From Sphaeroforma sirkka (taxonomy: Eukaryota > Opisthokonta > Ichthyosporea > Ichthyophonida), in the NCBI GenBank assembly GCA_001586965.3, contig LUCW03001783.1, positions 17,501-38,366 on the forward strand: DNA of 20,866 bases, given 5' to 3'. Position 1 is the first letter of the stretch; the number at the start of each line of letters is the position of its first letter. A program made the translations under genes and the position numbers. Under the pieces are notes generated by a model that was not told the origin of the DNA, searched no databases, and saw only the letters and a program-made list of their open reading frames with translations. Shown piece by piece: positions 10,451 to 18,576 of the stretch.

Positions 10451-11191
10451 CTAAAAAAAGCCTGCCGGTGCTGTCTCACACACATGCCGACCCAACGAAG
10501 ACGGCAAATCCTTTGCTGCCTCGTTGACTAAGCCAAAGCATACGTCCACGCCTCCTTCGTATACCAGGGAGTCAGAGTCGATACACGCAACAAAACTTTC
10601 TTTCTTCGATGTTCTACAGATGTATATGATTTGTGCGTTTGCCTCATAAGGTGCCACCCACTTTTCAAAGCGCATCGTAACACATCACACAATACCTATC
10701 CTAGCCTGCTCCCAAGTCCGTATACAGGCGGTGGAAAGCAACTCCAAAGTCTCTCGTGTGGCTGCTTGTCCCTTAATATCAAGTTCTTGAAAATTCATAA
10801 AAGTTTTCTTCGCTGGATTGTCGCGGGCCTGTTTCGCCTCAGATTTTGCTGGAGGTACATCACCGTGGAATACATACACTGGAATATAACCTAACACATT
10901 GTTGCATGTGTTGTTAAATAGCTTAAATATTTTAACTATCTAAAGAGTTAGACATTCCGTAATTCCGCCACTACTGTAGACGTGTATACCGCGAGCAATC
11001 TCTAAAGAGTTTGGGAAAATACTTTTTGTACACCGATCTATAGCTAAGTGAATCACTGAGCTTGCATATACATAGCACACCTTATTCTCTATCTGAGGTC
11101 TGAGCGAGGACATATGTGTAGGTTTCGATTTGTGCGTCGTGATAGCTTCCCGTCAATCTCTACAAAGCCTAATAAATCCGGAACACCCAAT
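10451..11191 (-). pseudogene. Rad2/XPG-family (FEN1/EXO1-like) nuclease, decayed, 3'-truncated
   Basis: A single frame runs from 11191 to the TAG at 10453 with no frameshift but in-frame stops at 11153-11155 (TGA), 10940-10942 (TAG) and 10685-10687 (TGA). XPG-N features are IGCSGFIRLCRD (family: M-G-I-x-G-L/F start), VYASSVIHLAI (family: VDAS...H) and YIPVYVFHGDVPPAKSE (family: PI-VFDG-PP-K). The XPG-I features are WVAPYEANAQIIYI (family: VAPYEADAQ) and ACIDSDSLVYEG (family: EDSDLLVFG). Active-site acids are partly lost: VDAS reads VYAS, VFDG reads VFHG, EADA reads EANA; the E of YEA and the two D of DSD remain. The frame ends about 36 residues after the DSD motif, before the helix-hairpin-helix region. 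Family members cut flap DNA in replication and repair; this copy should be dead. It has no introns and lies 82 bp from a retrotransposon leader copy. Confidence 0.8.
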
Positions 11192-11272
11192 TCAGTTGTC
11201 TGATATCTTATACTTCTTCGATGGAATCGTTTTTAGGGTAGACATGTGTACATGGCGTGCATGCGATTTTAC

Positions 11273-11738
11273 TTTTGAGCTTTTTTCAAATTTGAAAGAC
11301 ATATTGCATTCTGGTGCTCATTACAATTGTGCCCGTGCCTTCTAAATGTGATTTGACCAACTATACAGTGTGCAGGTACAAGAGAGTGTGTACACATAGT
11401 CCTTGTGTAGAGTTTGAGAGTAGCTAATAAGATACGACCAGAAGAAACGATAAACCTCTTCTCAAGTGCGAATCTTACAGCTAGGTAAAAGTCCCCAGCT
11501 GAAGGACTCGTATTGAGTCTTTTTTTGTGTTTAGTATTTTCTATACTAGACTCAATATTTACTTAAGTGATTCTCACACACGCGGGAGTCCCGGTATCAT
11601 CTACCGATAATCCCGCTATATTTCTGATCACTCTATCATCAGACATATTGGATCCTATATCCAAAACTCAGTATTTGATAATCCTGGATTTTGGGTTTAG
11701 GATTGGCTTTTCTGAACATCTGGCCCCTGGATGTTACA
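11273..11738 (-). repeat. LTR (11406-11738) plus 133-bp leader copy (11273-11405)
   Basis: Read on -, the LTR starts TGTAACATCC at 11738 and ends CTCTACA at 11406, with CAAG immediately outside both ends. The 133 bases beyond it (11405 down to 11273) are identical to the 133 bases that follow the other LTR inside the element at 14524-14392, so this LTR is followed by 5' leader sequence rather than by ordinary flank. That is what a tandem or recombined arrangement would give. The leader copy ends abruptly at 11273, where unrelated sequence next to the XPG relic begins. Confidence 0.85.
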
Positions 11739-12119
11739 CTTGTGCAGTCCAACTGGAGCTGATTTGTTTGAGTATTGCGCCCCTCTCCATGAAAATGTGA
11801 AGAAGTGTTGGCTATTTTCATGTACTTTAAAGTAGTGGAAGCCTCCTGTTAAGTCCAGTTTGGAGAAGAATTGCGCACCTTGTAGATTGTGGAGTACTTC
11901 TCTTGTCTTTGGTAAAACAAATTTGTCTTGTTCATGTTGATAGTTGACTTCTCTTAAGTCAACATGTGCGAACCTCTTTAACAGACCTATCTGTTCAAAT
12001 TCTCCTGTGGATAGTAGTGGCAGGTTCGCCTGTGTGGATGTTGTTCTTTTGTATGTGTCCATCTTTGACCTATTTCTGAATATTTTCATCTGTTTCTGGT
12101 ATGTATTTGTGTGGAACAA
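11739..12119 (-). pseudogene. Reverse transcriptase N-terminal part (Ty3/gypsy), truncated
   Basis: The frame holds RFAHVDLREVN (family: RMCVDYRALN), DKFVLPKTREVLHNLQGAQF (family: D-YPLP--D-LL--L-GA--F), FSKLDLTGGFHYFKV (family: FSKLDL-SGYHQI-V, with the first catalytic Asp), FTFSWRGAQYSNKSAPVGLH (family: T-G-YE---MPFGL). It stops at GLHK, exactly where the LTR starts, so the YxDD box, RNase H and integrase are absent. The upstream end of RT (about 12140-12010) lies in another frame (YIPETDENIQK, then a stop, then KDGHIQKNNIHTG), which shows a frameshift near 12000. Confidence 0.88.
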
Positions 12120-12359
12120 AATTCACTTTAGCATGACGAATGTTCTTTGCTTTAACCTCTTGACTTGGTATCTCTACCACTGAGCCTGGTAGATTGCAGT
12201 GTACATCTGGTGGGATTTGACCATTTTGTGCTAATAAGTCTGATAGTGATTCTCTGAATCCTTCCTGTTCCTGTTCAGGGACTTCTTCATGTGGTGTATG
12301 AAGTGATTCCCATTTGGCATTTGTTGGTAATAGCGGGTTGAATATTCCTGCTTAGTATA

Positions 12360-12771
12360 TGCCCAAGTATGTTAGGATGTCCATTCCTAATAGGATTGGT
12401 GATTTCTTGTCTGGGAGGTCAAGTACCTCGAAGCAGTTTGCGGTTTTTCTGCCTCCGTAATTTATATCACATACTTCTGTGGAGCCTGTTCGTTGTACTC
12501 TTACATGTGATTGTGCGAGTTGTATGTATCCAGGTTATGCTTTTATATACAAGTATAGTGCAGTTACTACACTTCGGTCCATACAAGAGCGTTGTGCCCT
12601 TAAATATACTAGTGCATTGTATGTGGTGCCAGTGATTTGTATGTCTATGTGCAATCTTTGGTCTCGTAGATTAGGGGGTAAAGAGACGGGTGTGTAATCA
12701 ATATCATTCGCATTTATTAACAACGTTTCTTCATCAGTGTGTACATTCATAATATCTACCATGGTTGTCAT
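12360..12771 (-). pseudogene. Retropepsin-type protease of the Ty3/gypsy element, active site lost
   Basis: One frame continues through a TAA at 12535-12537. Before it: RLHIDIQITGTTYNALVYL-RAQRSCMDRSVV, where the family has ALIDSGA-RSFI; the D-S-G catalytic triad is replaced by Y-L-R. After it: HVRVQRTGSTEVCDINYGG, FEVLDLPDKKSPILLGMDIL, which match the second half of Ty3-type proteases (V-DLP--D-ILG-DWL). The order and spacing support the family call. With no catalytic Asp and an internal stop it is inactive. The same frame carries the zinc-binding region upstream, so gag and protease may once have been fused or joined by frameshifting. Confidence 0.75.
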
Positions 12772-14246
12772 GTTAGCTTCCGACCACCAAGCCTTTCATA
12801 GATCTTCATCCATCTCTTGCACCTTTTTGCCATTGGCAATGGCCAACTGGTCAATATGGACGATTTGGTTCTGTTGCGCTTCTCGTGCTTCTGCCTTTCG
12901 ACGGTTGTTTGCCGCTTTGTTGGGGCACTTGCTGAACGCATCTGGTGAGGGGTTTATACCACAGTGTGGGCAAGGTCGTGGTCCTCGCGGTGCTGGGGTG
13001 TCAGTGGCCTGTCCTATGGGGCGCTTCTGCCTTGCCCTCCTGGTGGACCTCCACCTCTCGGTGGGCCATCCCTTTTTGGTGGTCCCCCCCCTCTGGTTGG
13101 ACCCTCTAGAGGGATGTCCAGTCTTGGGCGAGTGGCTCGCGGTTCATGAGCAAGGCATTTTTCGCTCGTTTGTTTTCGCGCTTGCGATTAGCCTGTGTGG
13201 TTGTTGCCTTGTCTGATCATGTCTTCGGTGAGTTCACGAATTACTTTCTCTGAGATGTCAGATAAGTGTACACTACTACCGTCTGGTTTTGTCTGAGCCT
13301 TAATCAGTTTGTCTGTTTCTGCTTGCAAACCGTACATGACTAGTACTTGGTAGCGTGATACTTTGAGAAGTTGCCAATTGATAGCCTCTCTCTCCGTGCT
13401 CTTGTAACGCCTCTCCAACTCAAACATTGTACGACGCAACCGTGCTGCTCGTACTTCGACAATCATACGAGTGTCATGGAGGTCGTTGAGCGACTTCTCC
13501 AGTAGATAGTCTACTGGAATGCGACGTAGGTTGTCAATGATTCATATGTTGTAGTCCTCCACGTCAGTGAAGTCTTGCCAAAGCTTTTTGGTACTACGTA
13601 TATTGTTGAGTGCAGTGCGCGATACTTCGGTTGCATATGTCTGTCTGAGCAGTTCTTGTACTAGTGAGAGGTACTGTATCAATGGCATGTTTGTGCTCGC
13701 AAACAAGTATTTGGCTATAGATATGAACTCAATTGTATCACGACAATCAGCCATGCTGACATACTTGTCTACTGGCCACTTACGGAACTCACTCATTTTG
13801 AGAGGTTTTTTCAGTTCTGGTTCTGAAGCTTTGCCCCCTTCGTGAGATCTAATTAGAGTTAACTCGATCAGAAAGCCACTGATCACAATGCACTCATCGT
13901 GATCACTTTTGTCACAGTTCTTCATAGCTTTATTGTATAGCCCTACTAACCACTCGTCTATTGCTGGAACTAATCGCTTGAGTTATTGTTCATGGACTGC
14001 TTTGCGCAGTTTGTGAAATGCTCTAATCTCAATAAGATCGTCCGCTGTCTGCGCATACAACTTGTCTACTAGTATGTCTCCTATGTAGTAGTTGCTCTCA
14101 TAGACGGTCTTATCCAAGACTATGTTGTACTTACTCATCGCTGGATCCATTGGAGCTCTTGCTGGTGTGGACTCATCGTCCATGTGAATTGCTCTATCAT
14201 CATTACGTGGGGTAGAAGTGCGTGCCGATGCGTGCGAAACTGGCAT
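12772..14246 (-). pseudogene. gag polyprotein of the Ty3/gypsy element, with stops
   Basis: The reading starts at MPVSHASARTSTPRND (ATG at 14246) and runs in one frame to 13188 with stops TAA (13983), TGA (13542) and TAA (13188). It has charged, helix-rich capsid-like stretches such as KMSEFRKWPVDKYVSMADCR, LIQYLSLVQELLRQTYATEV and RLRRTMFELERRYKSTEREA. Further on come a Gly/Pro/Arg-rich segment (PTRGGGPPKRDGPPRGGGPP) and, in another frame, a Cys motif CPHCGINPSPDAFSKCPNK, typical of an RNA-binding nucleocapsid end although not a standard CCHC knuckle. Capsid assignment is from position between the leader and the protease, not from a strong sequence match. The long + strand frame at 12737-13216 is its shadow. 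Confidence 0.7.
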
Positions 14247-14391
14247 TGTGGTTGCTGTTTCTGGACGCGTCCTGGTCGTACGACTTGTGTTGCCTCTAGT
14301 CTATACTTACTTTGCTGGAGCTCGATTGTGTGCGCAGGCTTCGTCGTGCTGCATGTATCCTCTGATATGGAGCAGAAGTCATTGACTGGTT

Positions 14392-14857
14392 TTTTGAGCT
14401 TTTTTCAAATTTGAAAGACATATTGCATTCTGGTGCTCATTACAATTGTGCCCGTGCCTTCTAAATGTGATTTGACCAACTATACAGTGTGCAGGTACAA
14501 GAGAGTGTGTACACATAGTCCTTGTGTAGAGTTTGAGAGTAGCTAATAAGATACGACCAGAAGAAACAATAGACCTCTTCTCAAGTGCGAATCTTACAGC
14601 TAGATAAAAGTCCCCAGCTGAAGGACTCGCTTTGAGTCGTTATTTGTGTTTAGTATCTTCTACACTAGACTCAATGTTTACTTAAGTGTTTCTCTCACAC
14701 GCGGGAGTCCCGGTATCATCTACCGGTAATCCTGCTATATTTCTGATCACTCTATCATCAGAAATATTGGATCCTAGATCCAAAACGCAGTATTTGATAA
14801 TCCTGGGTTTTGGGTGTAGGATTGGCTTTTCTGAACATCTGGCCCCTGGATGATACA
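14392..14857 (-). repeat. 5' LTR (14525-14857) plus leader (14392-14524)
   Basis: Second copy of the 466-bp unit also seen at 11273-11738 (offset 3119 bp). The LTR starts TGTATCATCC on - and ends CTCTACA, 333 bp, with CAAG outside both ends. The leader begins CAAGGACTATG and includes a 12-bp palindrome TTCAAATTTGAA. No canonical primer-binding site (TGG plus a tRNA 3' complement) follows the LTR directly; the nearest TGG in the leader is about 50 bases away (TGGTCAAATCACATT), so the priming tRNA is unclear. Confidence 0.85.
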
Positions 14858-15306
14858 CTTGTGTGTGTATGCTATTGATTTATTGATAAGTGGGGCCCTA
14901 CAACTCCTTATCCCCACTTTTTCTAGAAAAAAGGACATCATATAAGTAATCAGTTTTTGAATATCACAAATACAATGTCAATTCGGTACTCCGGACCTAC
15001 ACAGTGTCATGTCCTATGAGATTATGACACGCCATATATGTGTGGTAGTATTCACTAGAAACCAGGTGTTGGAAAGGATATGTAACCTCCAGAAGTGGGA
15101 CATATAAAGTTACTTTTTATATGAATACAAATTTATGGGCCTTCCCTTTAGCACAATCGCACCAGTTATAAGTGTCACATCTATGGCACAACACATGTAT
15201 ACCTGTATACACACTTGCACCATGCACAACACCGCAGCAAGTTTCTACAATACAAAGATCTATAAACACTACACAATACACACATGTAAGTGCACATTAC
15301 GTTCAT
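14858..15306. other. No gene seen
   Basis: The sequence right of the Ty3/gypsy element starts with a (TG)n stretch (14860-14868). An 8-bp inverted repeat AAGTGGGG...CCCCACTT lies at about 14888-14920. No coding region or mobile-element end is recognisable. Confidence 0.45.
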
Positions 15307-15730
15307 TTAAGTCATCATAACTGGCCCGAAAAGTGTCACCTGGTCAAAATCCTTGTAGGCAATAGTTGTAGCAGATGCCTTAAGCCGTCGCTTCTGATCT
15401 GTTTGCCCCGTAAACCGCTTCCTTGAACTCGATAACAGCCACCTTGTTTTCATATTCAAATATATGACAGACCTCAATCTTCGCAAAACCGGCATCAACG
15501 GTTGTACCGCCACCGTTCTTGAATATCTCAGTGCCGCACAGGGCGGCACTCAATGTGCCCGTAAGGTTAATCAATACCATGAAAGTGAGATCGCCGCGTT
15601 GAAAACACACATTCCCGACTTTGGATATGGGCTCATAACAATGCCTACCAGATGTGATAACCTCAAAGCGGAACACCTGACAACCACAGCTCGGTTTACA
15701 GACGCACAATCCAAGCCATACGAACAGCAA
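15307..15730 (-). CDS. Unidentified reading frame, possibly a retroelement relic
   Basis: The frame 15730-15380 (116 codons) reads with a plausible protein-like composition: FEVITSGRHCYEPISKVGNV, LINLTGTLSAALCGTEIFKN, TVDAGFAKIEVCHIFEYENK, VAVIEFKEAVYGANRSEATA. The alternation of hydrophobic and polar residues and the glycines suggest a beta-rich domain. The part from EIFKN to VAVIEF faintly resembles the region before integrase in Ty1/copia polyproteins, and a copia gag relic lies 400 bp away, but on the other strand. An overlapping frame (15549-15307) continues with SSRKRFTGQTDQKRRLKASA. No start, splice site or domain is convincing. It may be a decayed gene rather than an active one. Confidence 0.35.
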
Positions 15731-16118
15731 AGGAAATCCACAGAAAACTTCGGCGCACTGAACGAAGACCTCTAAGTACGGAACTGAGAGGGGTTCACGA
15801 TAAACTCAGCACCCTCCGTAGTACCTCTCACTCTCCTCACCGGTAACGGACTTTCCCACATACAAGGATAATTACAAACGTACTAATCTAAAGGCGTGGG
15901 CACTTCGGCACACTTCATCGCGTCTACCCAAACGGCAACGATACTACAATATGGCGCGGTCCCGACATGTTAGCAGATGCACGATGTCGTCGTACACGGA
16001 TAAAACTCAATTGACAAGTCTTATCGCAACAGTATTTAAACAACACCTCTGCCAATCTCCCGCAAAATTCTTTCAGTGCATATGTATCACAAGTAGCACG
16101 GATAGTCGCGGTCGTTAA
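15731..16118. other. No clear feature
   Basis: No stop-free frame of length. The + strand translation before 16119 (for example KTQLTSLIATVFKQHL at about 16004) could be the damaged N-terminal part of the copia gag that follows, but the frames change and I cannot support a boundary. Confidence 0.4.
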
Positions 16119-16562
16119 TGGGAGACACAGCGCCTTACGCTTTTACCGCTATATATGAATTCCATCGAACACACCATGCAGACACTAAAGGATATACAAC
16201 ATAATCTACTCGATAAAGGCGAGGTAAACCCAGACAAATACCTATTATGTGCTTTATTGTACAGTATCGGCAACGACTATAAACCACTCCGCTCCACTAT
16301 CTTCAGCAAGAGCGTCGCCAGCCTCAAGATCAACTGTCCACCAGTGCGCACTCAATACAAAGGTGATCACTAACTCGGTAGTGAAGCACAACCTACTGGC
16401 ACCCCCGCCTTCAAGACATACACAGGCAATCCTCGCAACCACCGGACATTCCGGTGCCCAACCTCTATCTGTCGTAAGTGTGGTGCTACTGATCATGTTG
16501 GCAAGAAATGCACCATTAATTATATCGCAAGCAAGGCTAGTCTCATATACCGAATAAATTAC
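16119..16562 (+). pseudogene. Ty1/copia-type gag relic with zinc knuckle
   Basis: One frame runs from 16119 to 16562 with a single internal TAA at 16371-16373. The N-terminal part has the helical gag pattern SIEHTMQTLKDIQHNLLDKG, then DKYLLCALLYSIGNDYKPLR and STIFSKSVASLK, matching the copia gag (UBN2-type) arrangement M-----H---L-DI---L---G, LL-SLP--Y--L---I. After the stop, in the same frame, comes CRKCGATDHVGKKC (about 16470-16511), an exact C-x2-C-x4-H-x4-C zinc knuckle. There is no protease, integrase or RT downstream, since a tRNA gene begins 236 bp later. Known role of the family: the virus-like particle protein of Ty1/copia elements. This copy is a dead fragment. Confidence 0.75.
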
Positions 16563-16797
16563 TGATGCACATAGTATTGTTTTCGGATATTAAAGTATCT
16601 TAAAGTGTTTTAAGTTTTAAGTGAATAGTTGTGATTTATTTGATTCGAGTCGCTGCTTTTATATGCATTGGACTCGTAATCCTTGAGCCATTAAAAAACA
16701 CTACTTAAGGTGAAAAAGGTACATGAATTTCCAACTGTCTAGACAGTATATTTGAGATATTTATATATCGATACAATACATCGCAATACTTGCCATC
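16563..16797. other. Spacer upstream of tRNA-Tyr
   Basis: AT-rich, with TTTATATATCG at about 16760-16770 some 30-40 bases before the tRNA, a position where TATA-like upstream elements of Pol III genes can occur. Nothing else is recognisable. Confidence 0.35.
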
Positions 16798-16881
16798 TTC
16801 TCTATAGCTCAGTTGGTAGAGCAACCGACTGTAGTGGTTACATCAATCGGTAGGTCCCTGATTCGATTTCGGGTGGGGAGA
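16798..16881 (+). tRNA. tRNA-Tyr(GTA) with an 11-nt intron
   Basis: It folds as a complete cloverleaf. The acceptor TTCTCTA (16798-16804) pairs with TGGGGAG (16874-16880), allowing G-U; T8-A9; D arm GCTC-AGTTGGTA-GAGC (16807-16822); anticodon stem ACCGA/TCGGT (16824-16828, 16847-16851); loop C-T-GTA-G...A with anticodon GTA at 16831-16833; variable loop AGGTC; T arm CCTGA-TTCGATT-TCGGG (16857-16873); discriminator A at 16881. Removing TGGTTACATCA (16835-16845), which sits one base 3' of the anticodon, gives 73 nt. An intron in that position is the rule for eukaryotic tRNA-Tyr. The internal A box (TAGCTCAGTTGGTAGAGC) and B box (GATTCGATTTC) are present; the B box departs from GGTTCGANTCC. Followed by a T-run. 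Confidence 0.92.
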
Positions 16882-16893
16882 AATTCTTTATGA

Positions 16894-16904
16894 TTTTTTT
16901 TTTT
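16894..16904 (+). terminator. RNA polymerase III terminator (T11)
   Basis: Eleven consecutive T on the + strand begin 12 bases after the tRNA-Tyr discriminator base, the normal place and strand for Pol III termination. This supports the tRNA being a transcribed gene and not a relic. Confidence 0.85.
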
Positions 16905-16935
16905 CATGATTTCGTATTTACTTATTTTATTTATA

Positions 16936-16939
<4 letters not shown>

Positions 16940-17000
<61 letters not shown>
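16940..17000. repeat. (TA)n microsatellite
   Basis: About 60 bp of uninterrupted alternating T and A just past the tRNA terminator. Self-complementary, so able to form a cruciform, and likely variable in length. Confidence 0.9.
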
Positions 17001-17003
<3 letters not shown>

Positions 17004-17649
17004 GAGTGATTTTAAACAATAGGTAGACTCACACAAATTACAGGTTTATTCACTAGGTAATTAGTTTAGTGGTGTAGCGTGTGGCAGTTCCCCTGCCACA
17101 CACTCTGTCTATATAGTCAAATATGTTTGTTAGTAATATTATCAATTTACTCCCAAAGTAGTCCTGCCCCACAACAGTGGTCGTGACTACATAATATTTA
17201 TAATGACTCATCGTTGAGCCAAAACCTGAGTCTCTCATATCTGAGACCCTCATGCCTCACAATATGGGCAACCCTAGGTACGGGCTCTTCCCGGCCTCTG
17301 CTTATGAGTAACCCCAAAGCTGACCCTTCCCCAGGTCCCAGGCTTGGGTTAATCGGGTCCCAGGCCTAGGTTAGCCACCTATTCAACCCACTTACACTCC
17401 TAGGGTTATAATCAAAGGCTATCAGCCCTAGTATTCCACCCACAGTCAATCACAACCCCTCGCTAGGATAGATAACATAGGTCCTTATGCAACTTTCATA
17501 GCCAGACTGTGGGTAGCCCTCACTAACTACACTATATACACTATACACAAGAGATCCTTACGTCTCCACCTCCTCGTGGAGGATGGAGCTCTTCATCCCC
17601 CACCTCAACGGTCTGAGGATTTCACAACAAACTAACGCAGGCACTATAA
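17001..17649. other. Non-coding stretch with hairpins and a short tandem repeat
   Basis: It begins with TGTGAGT...ACTCACA (17001-17034), a short inverted repeat. A perfect 9-bp stem GTGTGGCAG/CTGCCACAC with a 5-base loop lies at 17079-17101. A C-rich part (17265-17560) contains a 22-bp unit twice (17333-17354 and 17355-17376, core GGTCCCAGGC). An inverted repeat CTCCACCTCCTCGTGGAG lies near 17566-17583. No coding region is recognised; the base composition is clearly less AT-rich than its surroundings, so this may be part of an unidentified mobile element together with the - strand frame that follows. Confidence 0.45.
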
Positions 17650-18202
17650 CTAACGACTCGACGGCAGCTCAGATACATCCTCAGCTGTCTGTAGTTCACC
17701 CCAAGCCTGTAGTCGCTTCTTCTTGTAAAACGCCAACTGTGCAAGAGCGAAGTCATTCAAGATCGTCCTCTTAAATACATCACGACTCTTCTTCAGCGGT
17801 AACACCCGCTTCAACAAGATCTGATAGTCCTCACCAATCACCATCTTCCCGTCTTCGCCGTCCACCAGTGGTGCATAAAATGGCAGATTCGCCTCGTCAC
17901 ACCATAACTCCCAGCGTCCCCAGGCTGAACAAAGCTCACCCGACCAGACACGCGTCTTCTCCGTACGACACATGGCATGACCCAACGCTTGACTGTAGCC
18001 ATCCTGCTGCTCAGTCAGATGTGAATGATACATTAACCACCACAGAGCGACGTTCCTCTTGCTCCGAGAGCTTCTCAACGTGCGGCTTCAACTCCGCCCT
18101 CGAGAAGGTACGGCGAGATCCATCAGGCATCTCAACCGTATGCGCAAAGGGTGCTTGACCCGCCACTACACGCGCCGGTTGTAGTAAATACGCAGTAGAC
18201 AA
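17650..18202 (-). CDS. Unidentified reading frame in two overlapping frames
   Basis: Read on -, the first frame (18202-18011) starts MSTAYLLQPARVVAGQAPFA and continues VEMPDGSRRTFSRAELKPHV, EKLSEQEERRS. A second, overlapping frame (18078-17650) reads VALWWLMYHSHLTEQQDGYS, then VWSGELCSAWGRWELWCDEA, NLPFYAPLVDGEDGKMVIGE, DYQILLKRVLPLKKSRDVFK, RTILNDFALAQLAFYKKKRL. Both have protein-like composition with no internal stop, and they meet near 18040, so one frameshift probably separates two halves of a former protein of about 170-180 residues. The charged, Trp-rich, helix-rich character does not match a family that I recognise. It may belong to a mobile element. It has no visible introns or neighbouring partner gene. 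Confidence 0.4.
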
Positions 18203-18495
18203 CTATATCTCAACGTACTCCTCTTGTTAGAGGTGAGTCGTTGACTATTTATTGAATAATGTCTGATTATCATCCAGTTCTTCAGGTCATGTGTTCACTC
18301 TAGAATATAACCCCTAAACTGGTTTGTATCCAATCAGAAAATATCCCTGAAGAAACCCTAAATAGTATATCTGACCACAACCCCCTCCAAGCTTAAGCAC
18401 GGATCGTGTGCGAGCTTAAAAACTAAAGATATACTAATAATTGAGAACGCTACTTTAACCTCCACAAACTAGAGGGATCCGCTGGCATTATCGTC
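18203..18495. other. No gene seen
   Basis: AT-rich sequence without open frames of note. An imperfect inverted repeat AAGCTTAAGCACG...CGTGTGCGAGCTT lies at about 18391-18417. Confidence 0.4.
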
Positions 18496-18576
18496 GAGAG
18501 CTAGAACATTGTGCTGGGATTTATCCTCAGAGAGCTAGAGCATTGTGCTCGCATTTTACCACAGAGAGCTAGAGGA
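18496..18576 (+). repeat. 34-bp tandem repeat, 2.4 copies
   Basis: The units 18496-18529 and 18530-18563 share GAGAGCTAGA-CATTGTGCT-G-ATTTW--C-CA, and a third partial copy GAGAGCTAGAGGA follows at 18564. The core GAGCTAGAGC...TCATTTT-CC is related to the second cluster at 18789-18884. Confidence 0.85.

Larger units (their letters stand above)
11406..14857 (-). mobile_element. Ty3/gypsy-like LTR retrotransposon, deletion derivative
   Basis: Read on -, the order is LTR (14857-14525), leader, gag, zinc-binding region, protease, N-terminal part of reverse transcriptase, LTR (11738-11406). The rest of reverse transcriptase, RNase H, integrase and the polypurine tract are missing: RT coding runs straight into the TGTA start of the second LTR. 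At that junction the RT side reads CACAAG, and the outer flank of the other LTR reads CACACAAG, so microhomology may have guided the deletion. The element is 3452 bp against about 5-6 kb for a complete one. CAAG flanks it at both outer ends. It has many stops and at least two frame changes, so it cannot move by itself. Confidence 0.85.

Noticed and set aside
12737-13216. A 159-codon + strand frame with Gly/Pro-rich sequence
   Set aside because: It is the complement of the retrotransposon gag Gly/Pro/Arg-rich and Cys-motif region on -.
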